From: URHD0088 sp041488295
Lineage (GTDB): Bacteria > Pseudomonadota > Alphaproteobacteria > ATCC43930 > CGMCC-115725
Length of the DNA: 5,639 nucleotides
NCBI GenBank assembly: GCA_041488295.1
Contig: JBGPOZ010000260.1
Location: 1-5,639, forward strand
Reading direction: 5' to 3'
In this document: one piece after another, positions 1-5,639 of the stretch
Layout of the letters: each line of letters begins with the position of its first letter
Position numbering within the stretch: position 1 is the first letter of the stretch
The notes under the pieces: generated by a model
Seen by the model: only the letters and a program-made list of their open reading frames with translations
What the model was told of the DNA's origin: nothing
The model's database searches: none
Position numbers and translations under genes: made by a program

Positions 1-106
1 ATAGGGGAATCCACAAAGCGGGTTTCAGCGCGACCTTGCTGCGCGGGCGCGTTCTGAGATACCAATTCTGCTTTGCAGCAGATCGTGGTCGCCTGGGAAA
101 GTTTTA
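1..106 (+). promoter_or_regulatory. Leader region upstream of the PstS-OmpA fusion gene; weak promoter-like signals only
   Basis: No gene can be supported here. One plus-strand frame is open from base 1 to a TGA at 55-57 and could be the tail of a gene ending in this region, but 18 codons are too few to judge. A weak sigma-70-like pair can be drawn: TTGCTG at 36-41 and, 16 bases on, GATACC at 58-63, preceded by TG at 55-56 in extended -10 position. The -10 matches TATAAT poorly, so this is only a candidate. A small inverted repeat, CTGCT (68-72) and AGCAG (77-81) with a 4-base loop, follows in the presumed 5' untranslated part. The GGGA at 95-98, 8 bases before the ATG at 107, is a plausible though short ribosome binding site. 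Confidence 0.25.
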
Positions 107-1654
107 ATGCGTTCCTTGCGTTCACTGGCCCTCGTTGTCGTGCTACCGGCGCTTGTGCTTCCCGCGATGAGCGCGGCGGCGAAACGAGTGTCGGTGACGG
201 GTGGCTCGCCTGCGTCGATCGCGTCGGAAGGCGCTGGCGATGGCGTCGGGTCCGAGTTCTCTGCGCGCCCGGGGGGCGCGACGACGTCGCCGCAGATCCT
301 CGCGCAGCTCCAGCCCGCGCAGGGGGGGCAATCGGGGCGTGGTCCGCAACGTGACACTCAGCTGAGCCTCGTCGGCTCGAAGGTCATCGGTGCCGAGCTC
401 ATGCCGGACCTGGCCGAAGCCTATGCGCGGTCGCGCGGGGCGAATTCGGTCGAATGGCAGGTCGGCCCGCAAGCGGATGACGCGATGCTCACCGCGCGAG
501 GCCCGAGCGCGGCGGCGGGGACCCATGTGCGGATCCTGGCGTCCAGCACCGGCGCCGCGTTCACGGCCCTGTCGGATCATTCGGCTGATATCGGCATGGC
601 GGCACGACCGATCGACAACGACGAATGGCAGAAATTGCGCAATCAAGGGCTGGGGGATATGCGCACGCCGCCGGCCGAGCACGTGCTCGCCGAGGACGCG
701 CTGGTCGTCGTGGTCAATCCAACGAACCCGACGAAATCGCTCTCGGTCGACCAACTCCGCGAGATCTTCGTCGGCCGCATCACCGATTGGTCGCAAATCG
801 GCGGGCCTCCCGGCCCGATCCATCTTTTCATTCCCGATCCCGCGACGGCGTCCTATCTCCATTTCGTCGATGTCGTCATGCATTCGCACAAAGTCGTGCC
901 TTCTCCGGCCAGCCGTCTCTTTCTGTCGCCGAAGGAACTATCGGACGAAGTGGCGGCCGACGCTCAGGCGCTCGGATTGGTCAGCCTGACGTTCCAGCGC
1001 AATACGCGCCTGCTGCCGCTGAAGGACAAATGTGACCTGGCCTGGGATCTCACGCCCTTCTCGATGAGGGCAGAGGAGTACCCCTTGTCTCGCCGCCTCT
1101 TTCTATATACGCCGCCCGGAGCGAAATCGGACGACGTCAATGCTTTCCTGAGCTGGCTTTCATCCGCCGCGGCTCAGCGCATCATCGAGGATCATCAGTT
1201 CGTTGGCCCCGGGATCATTCAATCTGGTCCCGATTACGTATCGCGGCGCGCCTCGGCCGGCGTGCCTGTCGGCGGCGACAAGGGCAGCATGATGAAATTC
1301 TCGACGACGGTGGAGCGCGCCGTCCGGCTTTCGACGACATTCCGCTTCGCCGCGCGCAGTGCCGAGATCGATGCGCCGACGCAGCAAGAGATTTATGCGC
1401 TCGCAGCGTACACCAGGAGCCCGGCGGCAAGCGGCCGCCGATTGATGGTCCTGGGGTTCGCCGATGACGAGGGCAGTGGCGCGGTGGCGCTCGATCTCTC
1501 CCGCGAACGTGCGGTCATGGTGGCCTCAGCGTTGGCGCAAGCAGGCGTGCCAACCTATCGCATCGTCGGCTTCGGCGAGAATGCGCCGGTCGCCTGCCGC
1601 GAGAATCCTCTCGACAGTGCAAAAAATCGGCGCGTGGAAGCTTGGTTTAGGTAA
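107..1654 (+). CDS. Exported PstS-like substrate-binding domain fused to OmpA peptidoglycan-binding domain
   Basis: The protein has 515 residues. A signal peptide (basic MRSLR, hydrophobic core 7-20, small residues 22-25) predicts export. Residues about 26-82 are a Gly/Ala/Ser/Gln-rich linker. Residues about 86-375 match the PstS-like type II periplasmic binding fold: the opening GSKVIGAELMPDLAEAY, the loop ASSTGA (145-150), SADIGMAARPI (159-169) and the EEYPLSRRLFLYTP block (323-336). Residues about 409-515 are an OmpA C-terminal domain. Asp453 and Arg468 have the 15-residue spacing of the two peptidoglycan-contacting residues of OmpA, and the domain ends with NRRVEAWF. It is therefore probably a periplasmic sensor or scaffold held on the cell wall. 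No phosphate permease genes are nearby, and the usual ligand Arg and Ser-Gly-Thr seem replaced (243-249), so phosphate transport is doubtful. Cysteines 309 and 497 are the only two. The start is supported by GGGA eight bases upstream and by the signal peptide beginning there. It converges on the srfC-type operon. Confidence 0.93.
   Translation: MRSLRSLALVVVLPALVLPAMSAAAKRVSVTGGSPASIASEGAGDGVGSEFSARPGGATTSPQILAQLQPAQGGQSGRGPQRDTQLSLVGSKVIGAELMPDLAEAYARSRGANSVEWQVGPQADDAMLTARGPSAAAGTHVRILASSTGAAFTALSDHSADIGMAARPIDNDEWQKLRNQGLGDMRTPPAEHVLAEDALVVVVNPTNPTKSLSVDQLREIFVGRITDWSQIGGPPGPIHLFIPDPATASYLHFVDVVMHSHKVVPSPASRLFLSPKELSDEVAADAQALGLVSLTFQRNTRLLPLKDKCDLAWDLTPFSMRAEEYPLSRRLFLYTPPGAKSDDVNAFLSWLSSAAAQRIIEDHQFVGPGIIQSGPDYVSRRASAGVPVGGDKGSMMKFSTTVERAVRLSTTFRFAARSAEIDAPTQQEIYALAAYTRSPAASGRRLMVLGFADDEGSGAVALDLSRERAVMVASALAQAGVPTYRIVGFGENAPVACRENPLDSAKNRRVEAWFR
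1331..1651 (+). other. OmpA C-terminal (peptidoglycan-binding) domain within the fusion protein
   Basis: Residues 409-515 read as a complete OmpA-like domain: the first strand RLSTTFRFAARSAEI, a helix around 424-437, the strand RRLMVLGFADDEG (444-456), the helix LSRERAVMVASALAQAG (464-480), the strand YRIVGFGENAP (484-494) and the terminal NRRVEAWF. Asp453 and Arg468 correspond to the Asp and Arg that grip the diaminopimelate carboxylate in characterised OmpA domains, so cell-wall binding is likely retained. Confidence 0.88.
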
Positions 1655-1665
1655 GAACAGCCCCG

Positions 1666-2508
1666 TCACAAGGGCGGATCGCGCCAGAGGACGCGCTTGA
1701 AGACGCCATCCCGCTCGATCTCTTCGCCACAAGGCGCCGGCGCGAAGGAAAGGGAATCGACCGTATCGCGAACTCGTCCATGGTTGAGGATGCGCAGCCG
1801 GAACGGGACGGACGCCAATCTGCCCTTCCCGCAATAATCACCCTGCGGCTGGGCGCCGCGAGAAGCATATTCGACGCGCACCCCAATCAGCTGGCCGGAA
1901 GCGAAGTCCAGTTGCGGCTGCGGCAGCGCGTAATCCTGCACATGGGTCGCAGCTTGCCCGCCGTGAACGAGGTCGAGCACGCCCTTACCGTGGTCTCGGG
2001 TACGATTGGCATTGCCAGCATGAATGTGTCCGGCCGCGCTCCCGAGAACGGCAAACGGCTCGAGCACGTGCAGATTGAGATCGACCGGAGCCTGCCAAGA
2101 CAGCGCGATCTTGAACATGATGCGAAATTCCGGGAACGCAACTTGCACGGCGGCCGCCTTGCCGTCGCCGGGATCGACGAGAATTTGGTTCTGTTCCGCG
2201 AAAAGACTGATCTGCGCCTGTGCCTTGTTCGTTGCGCCGTCATAGGGAAAGACGAAAAGCTCGTTCTGGTAGGAGATCGTGATCGTGGGGCCGTGGGTGC
2301 ACGGATCATCGACATCGATCTGGGCGAGACCTGCACTGGCCCGCGCCGTGATGGTCGGTTTGCAAGCGACTGGCTGCGATGGCGTCAGCGGCCCGGTCGG
2401 GACCTCCTCGAGAAAGCCGGAATTGCTGCCCTGCGCGATCGCTGTGCCTGTCGAACCCGCCAGCAGCGCGAGAAGACATCCCGCCACGGCGGCACAGTGC
2501 GACGTCAC
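1666..2508 (-). CDS. Exported protein of unknown function, four mature cysteines, DUF2135-like segment
   Basis: This is a 280-residue protein beginning with GTG that overlaps the stop of the preceding gene (GTGA, 2505-2508). No good Shine-Dalgarno sequence is visible, which fits translational coupling. The N-terminus is a signal peptide: hydrophobic core about 6-19, likely cut after Ala25 in TAIA-QG. Its n-region has His but no Lys or Arg, which is unusual. Cys11 sits in VAGC but is too early and followed by hydrophobic residues, so a lipoprotein is less likely. The mature part looks beta-rich. It has four cysteines (49, 70, 226, 260), enough for two disulfides. The stretch FKIALSWQAPVDLNLHVLEP (132-151), then GHIHAGN, resembles the DUF2135-type pattern (hydrophobic-Trp, then D-L-x-L-H-x-x-E-P). 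It also recalls, from memory only, uncharacterised exported alphaproteobacterial proteins sharing a PC-x-n-Phe start. The function is unknown; the operon position suggests a periplasmic partner of the Sel1 membrane protein. Confidence 0.85.
   Translation of the reverse strand: MTSHCAAVAGCLLALLAGSTGTAIAQGSNSGFLEEVPTGPLTPSQPVACKPTITARASAGLAQIDVDDPCTHGPTITISYQNELFVFPYDGATNKAQAQISLFAEQNQILVDPGDGKAAAVQVAFPEFRIMFKIALSWQAPVDLNLHVLEPFAVLGSAAGHIHAGNANRTRDHGKGVLDLVHGGQAATHVQDYALPQPQLDFASGQLIGVRVEYASRGAQPQGDYCGKGRLASVPFRLRILNHGRVRDTVDSLSFAPAPCGEEIERDGVFKRVLWRDPPL
2505..2508 (-). other. GTGA stop/start overlap, translational coupling
   Basis: The TGA of the 509-residue protein (2505-2507) shares bases with the GTG start of the 280-residue protein (2506-2508). 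No strong Shine-Dalgarno sequence precedes this GTG, so re-initiation by the ribosome finishing the upstream gene is the likely mode of translation. The two products would be made in linked amounts. Confidence 0.7.
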
Positions 2509-4034
2509 GGTGCGCTCAACCGTGCGAGTGCCTGACGTGCATTCTCTTGAACGCGCGGATCGGCCGATTTCGCCGCGCGCTGATACCAGAAAATGGCATT
2601 CGCCTTGGCATCCGGCGCGTCGCTCTTCTCATAGAAGTTGCCGAGGTTCTGCATCGCCACGCTCGATCCGCTGATGGCGGCGAGCTGCCAGAACAACTCC
2701 GCCAATTGCGGGTCGGGTTGAACGCCCTCGCCGCCCTCGAAATACATCTGGCCGAGGATCGACAGGTAAAGCCCGCCGCGCGCGGCGTGCTTGGCCCAGT
2801 AGAGAGCCTCCGCATCGTCGCGTTTCACGCCATTCGATCCCTGATGATAGCTCAGCGCTCGATTTTGAATCTCGGTCAATGACAATCCTGCCGCCGATGT
2901 CTTGCTCGGCGAGGCCGGCGGCACGGTGAGAGCCTTGACGATCAGCGCGGCCGTCAGATCAGGAGAAATCGGCAGCGGCGGCGGCACGCGGATGGCCTCC
3001 GTCGGGTCGCGCACGGTCGACGAGGCCCCTTCGAGGTGGACGAATTCGGCTCCGGCGACGCCGATCAACGCTCCGATGCAAGCGCCGAGAACGCTTGCAA
3101 GGACGAATTTGCGTTTGGAAGGCTTGGCAGGAGTCGGCTCAGGCTTTTGTCCCTCCTCGCGGCGCTGCTCCTCTGCCTCGCGTTTTTTCTTCTCCTCGTC
3201 GCGGCGCCGATCCTCCTCGCGGCGTTGCTGCTCGGCCTGGGCTTGGCGGCGCTGCTCCTCGTCACGGCCCTGCTGCTCGGCTTGGGCCTGACTGCGCTGC
3301 TCCTCCTCGCGACGCTGCTGCTCGGCCTGAGCCTGCCGGCGCTGCTCTTCCTCGCGGCGCTGCTGCTCCGCCTGAGCCTGACGGCGCTGCTCCTCCTCGC
3401 GGCGCTGCTGCTCGGCTTGAACCTGCCGGCGCTGCTCCTCCTCGCGGCGCTGCTGCTCGGCTTGGGCCTGGCGGCGTTGCTCCTCCTCGCGGCGCAGCTG
3501 CTCCGCCTGAGCCTGCCGGCGCTGTTCCTCCTCGCGGCGCTGCTGCTCGGCCTGGGCCTGGCGCCGTTGTTCCTCCTCGCGGCGCTGCTGCTCGGCTTGA
3601 GCCTGCCGGTTCTGCTCCCCTGACGGAACGCTCCGCGCGGGCGCTGCGCTTGCGGCAACGACAGGCCGCGTCGGACGTCCCCAGCGTCGTCCTTGCTGGA
3701 CCGCGAGAAGGAGATTGTCAGGCCAGCTCAGCATTTCCTGCCGGCTGATTCCAGGGAGCGAGATCGCGACTTTCGTGCCCCCCAAGATCGGATTGACGAC
3801 GTCGGGCCCGATCGTCATCTCCCAAGTCTGCGTCTGAGGGTCCCAATTGCTCGCGACTGGGTCGCGCAGACCCGCGGGCCAATCCGAGCCGATGCTCGAT
3901 CCCTCGTCATCGGCTCGGCGGACCTCGAAGCGCTCATCGAGCGGCGCGCGCTCAACGCCGGTGACGCGAATGATCGCCTCCCCGGGTGGCGTGCGTTCGT
4001 TCTGCAAGACGCGGATGGTAGAGAGATCGGCCAT
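2505..4034 (-). CDS. Single-span membrane protein with 15-residue charged helix repeats and Sel1-like repeats
   Basis: The protein has 509 residues. Residues 1-120 are a Trp-rich, probably beta-rich N-terminal domain that I do not recognise. Residues 144-278 are nine tandem 15-residue units of consensus QAQAEQQRREEEQRR, followed by a degenerate charged tail to about 295 and a Pro/Lys linker. Alternating Arg and Glu at i/i+4 and the lack of large hydrophobic residues point to a stable single alpha helix of about 20 nm rather than a classic coiled coil. Residues about 310-330 are one transmembrane segment; the preceding KPSKRK favours an N-in, C-out topology. After a Pro-rich linker, residues about 388-492 form three Sel1/TPR-like repeats, with motifs DAEALYWAKHAARGG, LAELFWQLAAISGS and ANAIFWYQRAAKSAD. 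So a cytoplasmic rod and a periplasmic protein-binding domain are inferred. The start lies 12 bases after the srfC-type stop, with a weak CGGA eight bases upstream. No enzymatic motif is seen. Its role is likely as a scaffold or connector between SrfC-side and periplasmic components. Confidence 0.9.
   Translation of the reverse strand: MADLSTIRVLQNERTPPGEAIIRVTGVERAPLDERFEVRRADDEGSSIGSDWPAGLRDPVASNWDPQTQTWEMTIGPDVVNPILGGTKVAISLPGISRQEMLSWPDNLLLAVQQGRRWGRPTRPVVAASAAPARSVPSGEQNRQAQAEQQRREEEQRRQAQAEQQRREEEQRRQAQAEQLRREEEQRRQAQAEQQRREEEQRRQVQAEQQRREEEQRRQAQAEQQRREEEQRRQAQAEQQRREEEQRSQAQAEQQGRDEEQRRQAQAEQQRREEDRRRDEEKKKREAEEQRREEGQKPEPTPAKPSKRKFVLASVLGACIGALIGVAGAEFVHLEGASSTVRDPTEAIRVPPPLPISPDLTAALIVKALTVPPASPSKTSAAGLSLTEIQNRALSYHQGSNGVKRDDAEALYWAKHAARGGLYLSILGQMYFEGGEGVQPDPQLAELFWQLAAISGSSVAMQNLGNFYEKSDAPDAKANAIFWYQRAAKSADPRVQENARQALARLSAP
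3045..3113 (-). other. Transmembrane segment of the Sel1 membrane protein
   Basis: Residues 308-330 read RKFVLASVLGACIGALIGVAGAE: a run of hydrophobic and small residues with GxxxG-like spacing (GACIG, GALIG), flanked on the N side by basic KPSKR and on the C side by FVHLEG. It is the only span in the protein, and the basic N-flank predicts that the repeat rod is cytoplasmic. Confidence 0.85.
3201..3605 (-). repeat. Tandem 45-bp repeat, nine in-frame units, encoding a charged helix
   Basis: Nine direct units of exactly 45 bases lie inside the 509-residue gene, each encoding a 15-residue Gln/Glu/Arg unit. Unit 1 is at 3561-3605 and unit 9 at 3201-3245. The units differ mainly at wobble positions. 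Amino-acid variants are Leu for Gln in unit 3, Val for Ala in unit 5, Ser for Arg at the end of unit 7, Gly and Asp in unit 8, and Asp/Arg near the end of unit 9. The array is thus most regular in the middle and degenerates towards its low-coordinate edge. Because 45 is a multiple of 3, gain or loss of units would keep the reading frame. Confidence 0.97.
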
Positions 4035-4046
4035 CGGCGGGATCCG

Positions 4047-5639
4047 CTATGCCCCTGCAAGCGACGCGAGCAGATCGCCCAGACGCTTGTTCTGCTCGAT
4101 GTCGATGAGCTGCCCGCCTTGATCCATCGAATTTGCATCGACTAGCGCGCGGAAGGCGACAAACCAATCCTCATAGAAGGGCTGGTCATAGCGTTCGGGA
4201 TCTTCGCTTAATTTCGGCAGGTCGGCGAAGGTGGGGACCGTCGGGAAGATCTTGCGTGCGGCGTCTCCCTTTCCCGCGGTCGGCCGGTCGCCGGTCTTGC
4301 CTGGATCGAAGCCCAGCCACATGACGTATGCATTGACGGTTTCGGTGGCGAGAAGCGCCGGCTTTGCAATCGACTCGCCGAGTCGCCGACGCACCGTGCG
4401 CGCCTCGCGCAGGCGCTGCACGACACTGCCGCGCAGATCGATCCGCCTCGCGCCCGCGATCAGCTCGCTGATGAAGTCTTCGGCGATGGCTTCGGACAGC
4501 ATGAAATGCCGGCACATGGGCGGCGTATCCGCAAGCACGCGCATACGCTCGTTCCAAAACGTCATGACGGCATCGGCGAACCGGCCCTCGCGATCATTGC
4601 TGAGGAAATCGACGGGGCTTCCGCCACCCATCTCGGTCTCGACGCGATAGAGAATATCCGCGAGCTCCCCATCGTGAAGCTGAAGGACGGAAAGCAATCG
4701 GCTGAACCGCTGAGCGTTGGCGCACACGGAAAGCGCCTTGATGATCTCCTCGGCGCGTGCGGCGCGCTTGGCACGCTGCTCCGCGAGATCGCCGCCGACG
4801 AAATACCGGGAAAGCCGCTCATGCATGGCGACCCGCTGATTGCGCAAGCGCGCCGAGATCTGGCGAAGCTTGATCTCGGGATTGCACACCGGCGAGAGGG
4901 ATTGGGCGAGATGGCTGACGCCGCCGTCATTCAGCCGGAACGCCTCATCCCATGCCTTCGCTGGATCGCTGAAATGCGCGACGACATCGCTATTCGCCAG
5001 ATATTCCGTGCGATTGCGGGCGATCCGCTCGACCTCGGTCGGCCGGATCGCGATCTCGCCGCCATCGGACCCGTATTCGAGGATGTGCTTCGCCCTGAAG
5101 TTCGGATTGCGCAACCAATAACTGTTGTTGAAGGGTACGCCCGGGTGCCAGTTGAAGGGCCAGTCATGGACCTTGCCGAAAAAGCCGAGCAGCGAGGCGT
5201 TGAGCCGCGCGCTCCACCGCGCCGCTGAACTCTCGGATTGGCCGGCCGCCTCGCCGAACTCCGCATCGAACTTGGTAAGCACCAGGAAGAGCGCGGTCCG
5301 ATTCATGGCCCGCGTCGCCGGATCGGGGCCATGAGTGGTGTCGATCCACTCCTTGACGATGCCCGGCAGCGTGCGGACCTCCTGGTTGGATGGTCCGATA
5401 CAGAGGAGCATGCTCGTCAGTTCTTGCTCCGCGCAATAGCGCTCGAACAGATAGGCCACCTTGCCGCGCAGGAAGAGACTCTCGAGGGACTGCGGCTGTT
5501 TGAGGAAGCGCCGAATATCGGGAATGATCTCGCGGCTTCGCGCACCTGGGAAATCGAGCAAATCGGTATGATCGAAGAAGTCGTACGGCTTGTCCTGCAT
5601 AGTGATGCTGAGCTCGGCGACGAGCGCGGTCACGCTCGC
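4047..5639 (-). CDS. srfC: SrfC-family putative virulence factor, GTPase-like (5' end outside window)
   Basis: At least 530 residues are visible; the frame is open to the right edge, so the GTG at 5633-5631 is probably internal. Family members are roughly 700-900 residues long, and the missing part should include the P-loop. Numbering from that GTG, DLLDFPGAR (24-32) looks like a Walker B/switch G3 motif and LVLTKFD (117-123) like the G4 base-specificity motif, so this is a GTPase-type, perhaps dynamin-like, domain. SrfC-family signatures seen are LRGKVAYLFERYCAEQELTS (55-74), SMLLCIGPSN (74-83), the FNNSYWLRNP block (168-177) and AWDEAFRLNDGG (228-238). The C-terminal half is mainly helical and charged. 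No signal peptide or membrane span is visible, so a cytoplasmic location is inferred. In Salmonella the srfABC genes are linked to SsrB control and to virulence or motility effects; the biochemical role is unknown. It lies 12 bases upstream of the Sel1 membrane protein gene in one operon. Symbol given by family, not proven orthology. Confidence 0.88.
   Translation of the reverse strand, partial: ASVTALVAELSITMQDKPYDFFDHTDLLDFPGARSREIIPDIRRFLKQPQSLESLFLRGKVAYLFERYCAEQELTSMLLCIGPSNQEVRTLPGIVKEWIDTTHGPDPATRAMNRTALFLVLTKFDAEFGEAAGQSESSAARWSARLNASLLGFFGKVHDWPFNWHPGVPFNNSYWLRNPNFRAKHILEYGSDGGEIAIRPTEVERIARNRTEYLANSDVVAHFSDPAKAWDEAFRLNDGGVSHLAQSLSPVCNPEIKLRQISARLRNQRVAMHERLSRYFVGGDLAEQRAKRAARAEEIIKALSVCANAQRFSRLLSVLQLHDGELADILYRVETEMGGGSPVDFLSNDREGRFADAVMTFWNERMRVLADTPPMCRHFMLSEAIAEDFISELIAGARRIDLRGSVVQRLREARTVRRRLGESIAKPALLATETVNAYVMWLGFDPGKTGDRPTAGKGDAARKIFPTVPTFADLPKLSEDPERYDQPFYEDWFVAFRALVDANSMDQGGQLIDIEQNKRLGDLLASLAGA

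Noticed and set aside
143..889. A 248-codon minus-strand frame opposite the PstS-OmpA gene
   Set aside because: The product is extremely Arg-rich with no domain, typical of antisense to a GC-rich gene, while the plus strand encodes a complete binding domain.
1660..1675. GCCC...GGGC as a terminator between the convergent genes
   Set aside because: The stem is only 4 bp with an 8-base loop and no T-run on either strand.
2474..2508. Lipoprotein signal (VAGC, Cys11) in the 280-residue protein
   Set aside because: The Cys comes only ten residues in, is followed by the hydrophobic core LLALL, and a better signal peptidase I site lies at TAIA-Q (after residue 25).
1780..2535. A 251-codon plus-strand frame opposite the exported-protein gene
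   Set aside because: It is a shadow of the minus-strand gene, which has a signal peptide, paired cysteines and a coupled start. The plus-strand product shows no recognisable domain and has an Arg-rich shadow composition.
3036..3623. A long plus-strand frame encoding a very Leu/Ala-rich hydrophobic protein that looks like a multi-span membrane protein
   Set aside because: It is the antisense reading of the 45-bp Glu/Arg/Gln repeat array; CTC/CTG-type complements of GAG/CAG codons give Leu runs automatically. The sense strand has a coherent domain order and operon context, and the antisense frame has none.
3065..3748. Further long open frames on both strands across the repeat region
   Set aside because: High GC content and the in-phase 45-bp period keep stop codons out of several frames at once; the products are low-complexity Arg/Ser or Pro/Ala shadows without domains.
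4283..4316. GFDPGKTGDR in SrfC as a second Walker A motif
   Set aside because: There are only three residues between the first Gly and GKT, where Walker A needs four, and the motif lies far downstream of G3 and G4, in the wrong order for a P-loop domain.
4506..5228. A 240-codon plus-strand frame opposite srfC
   Set aside because: The minus strand carries clear SrfC-family motifs through the same region, so this frame is an antisense shadow.

Overview
The window is GC-rich with strong G/C preference at third codon positions. Gene content (an SrfC-family protein, and a solute-binding/OmpA fusion of a type common in alphaproteobacteria) suggests an alphaproteobacterium, perhaps Hyphomicrobiales. 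That placement is an inference from composition and family memory; there is no rRNA or other marker here to settle it. Four protein genes fill almost the whole window. No tRNA, rRNA, CRISPR array or insertion sequence was seen.

Layout: bases 1-106 are a leader with at most weak promoter-like signals. A plus-strand gene (107-1654) encodes an exported protein fusing a PstS-like periplasmic binding domain to a C-terminal OmpA peptidoglycan-binding domain. It converges, 11 bases tail to tail, on a minus-strand operon that enters from the right edge. Transcribed right to left, that operon holds: an SrfC-family GTPase-like protein (4047-5639, its N-terminus and presumed P-loop lie outside the window); a 509-residue one-span membrane protein with nine exact-length 15-residue Glu/Arg/Gln repeats, a transmembrane helix and three Sel1-like repeats (2505-4034); and a 280-residue exported protein with four mature cysteines (1666-2508). 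The operon is tight: a 12-base gap, then a 4-base GTGA overlap.

Working hypothesis (inference): the locus encodes an envelope-spanning machine. SrfC would be the cytoplasmic nucleotide-driven part. The 509-residue protein would carry a rigid charged helix of about 20 nm on the cytoplasmic side, cross the inner membrane once and present Sel1 repeats to the periplasm. The 280-residue protein would be a periplasmic partner, and the PstS-OmpA fusion would sit on peptidoglycan. In known srf loci SrfC is accompanied by SrfB; if this locus follows suit, srfB should lie just beyond the right edge.

The most distinctive points are the long repeat helix placed before, not after, the membrane span; the apparent loss of the usual ligand-binding Arg and Ser-Gly-Thr residues in the PstS-like domain while the OmpA peptidoglycan-binding Asp/Arg pair is kept; and the coupling of an SrfC GTPase to two envelope proteins of unknown function.
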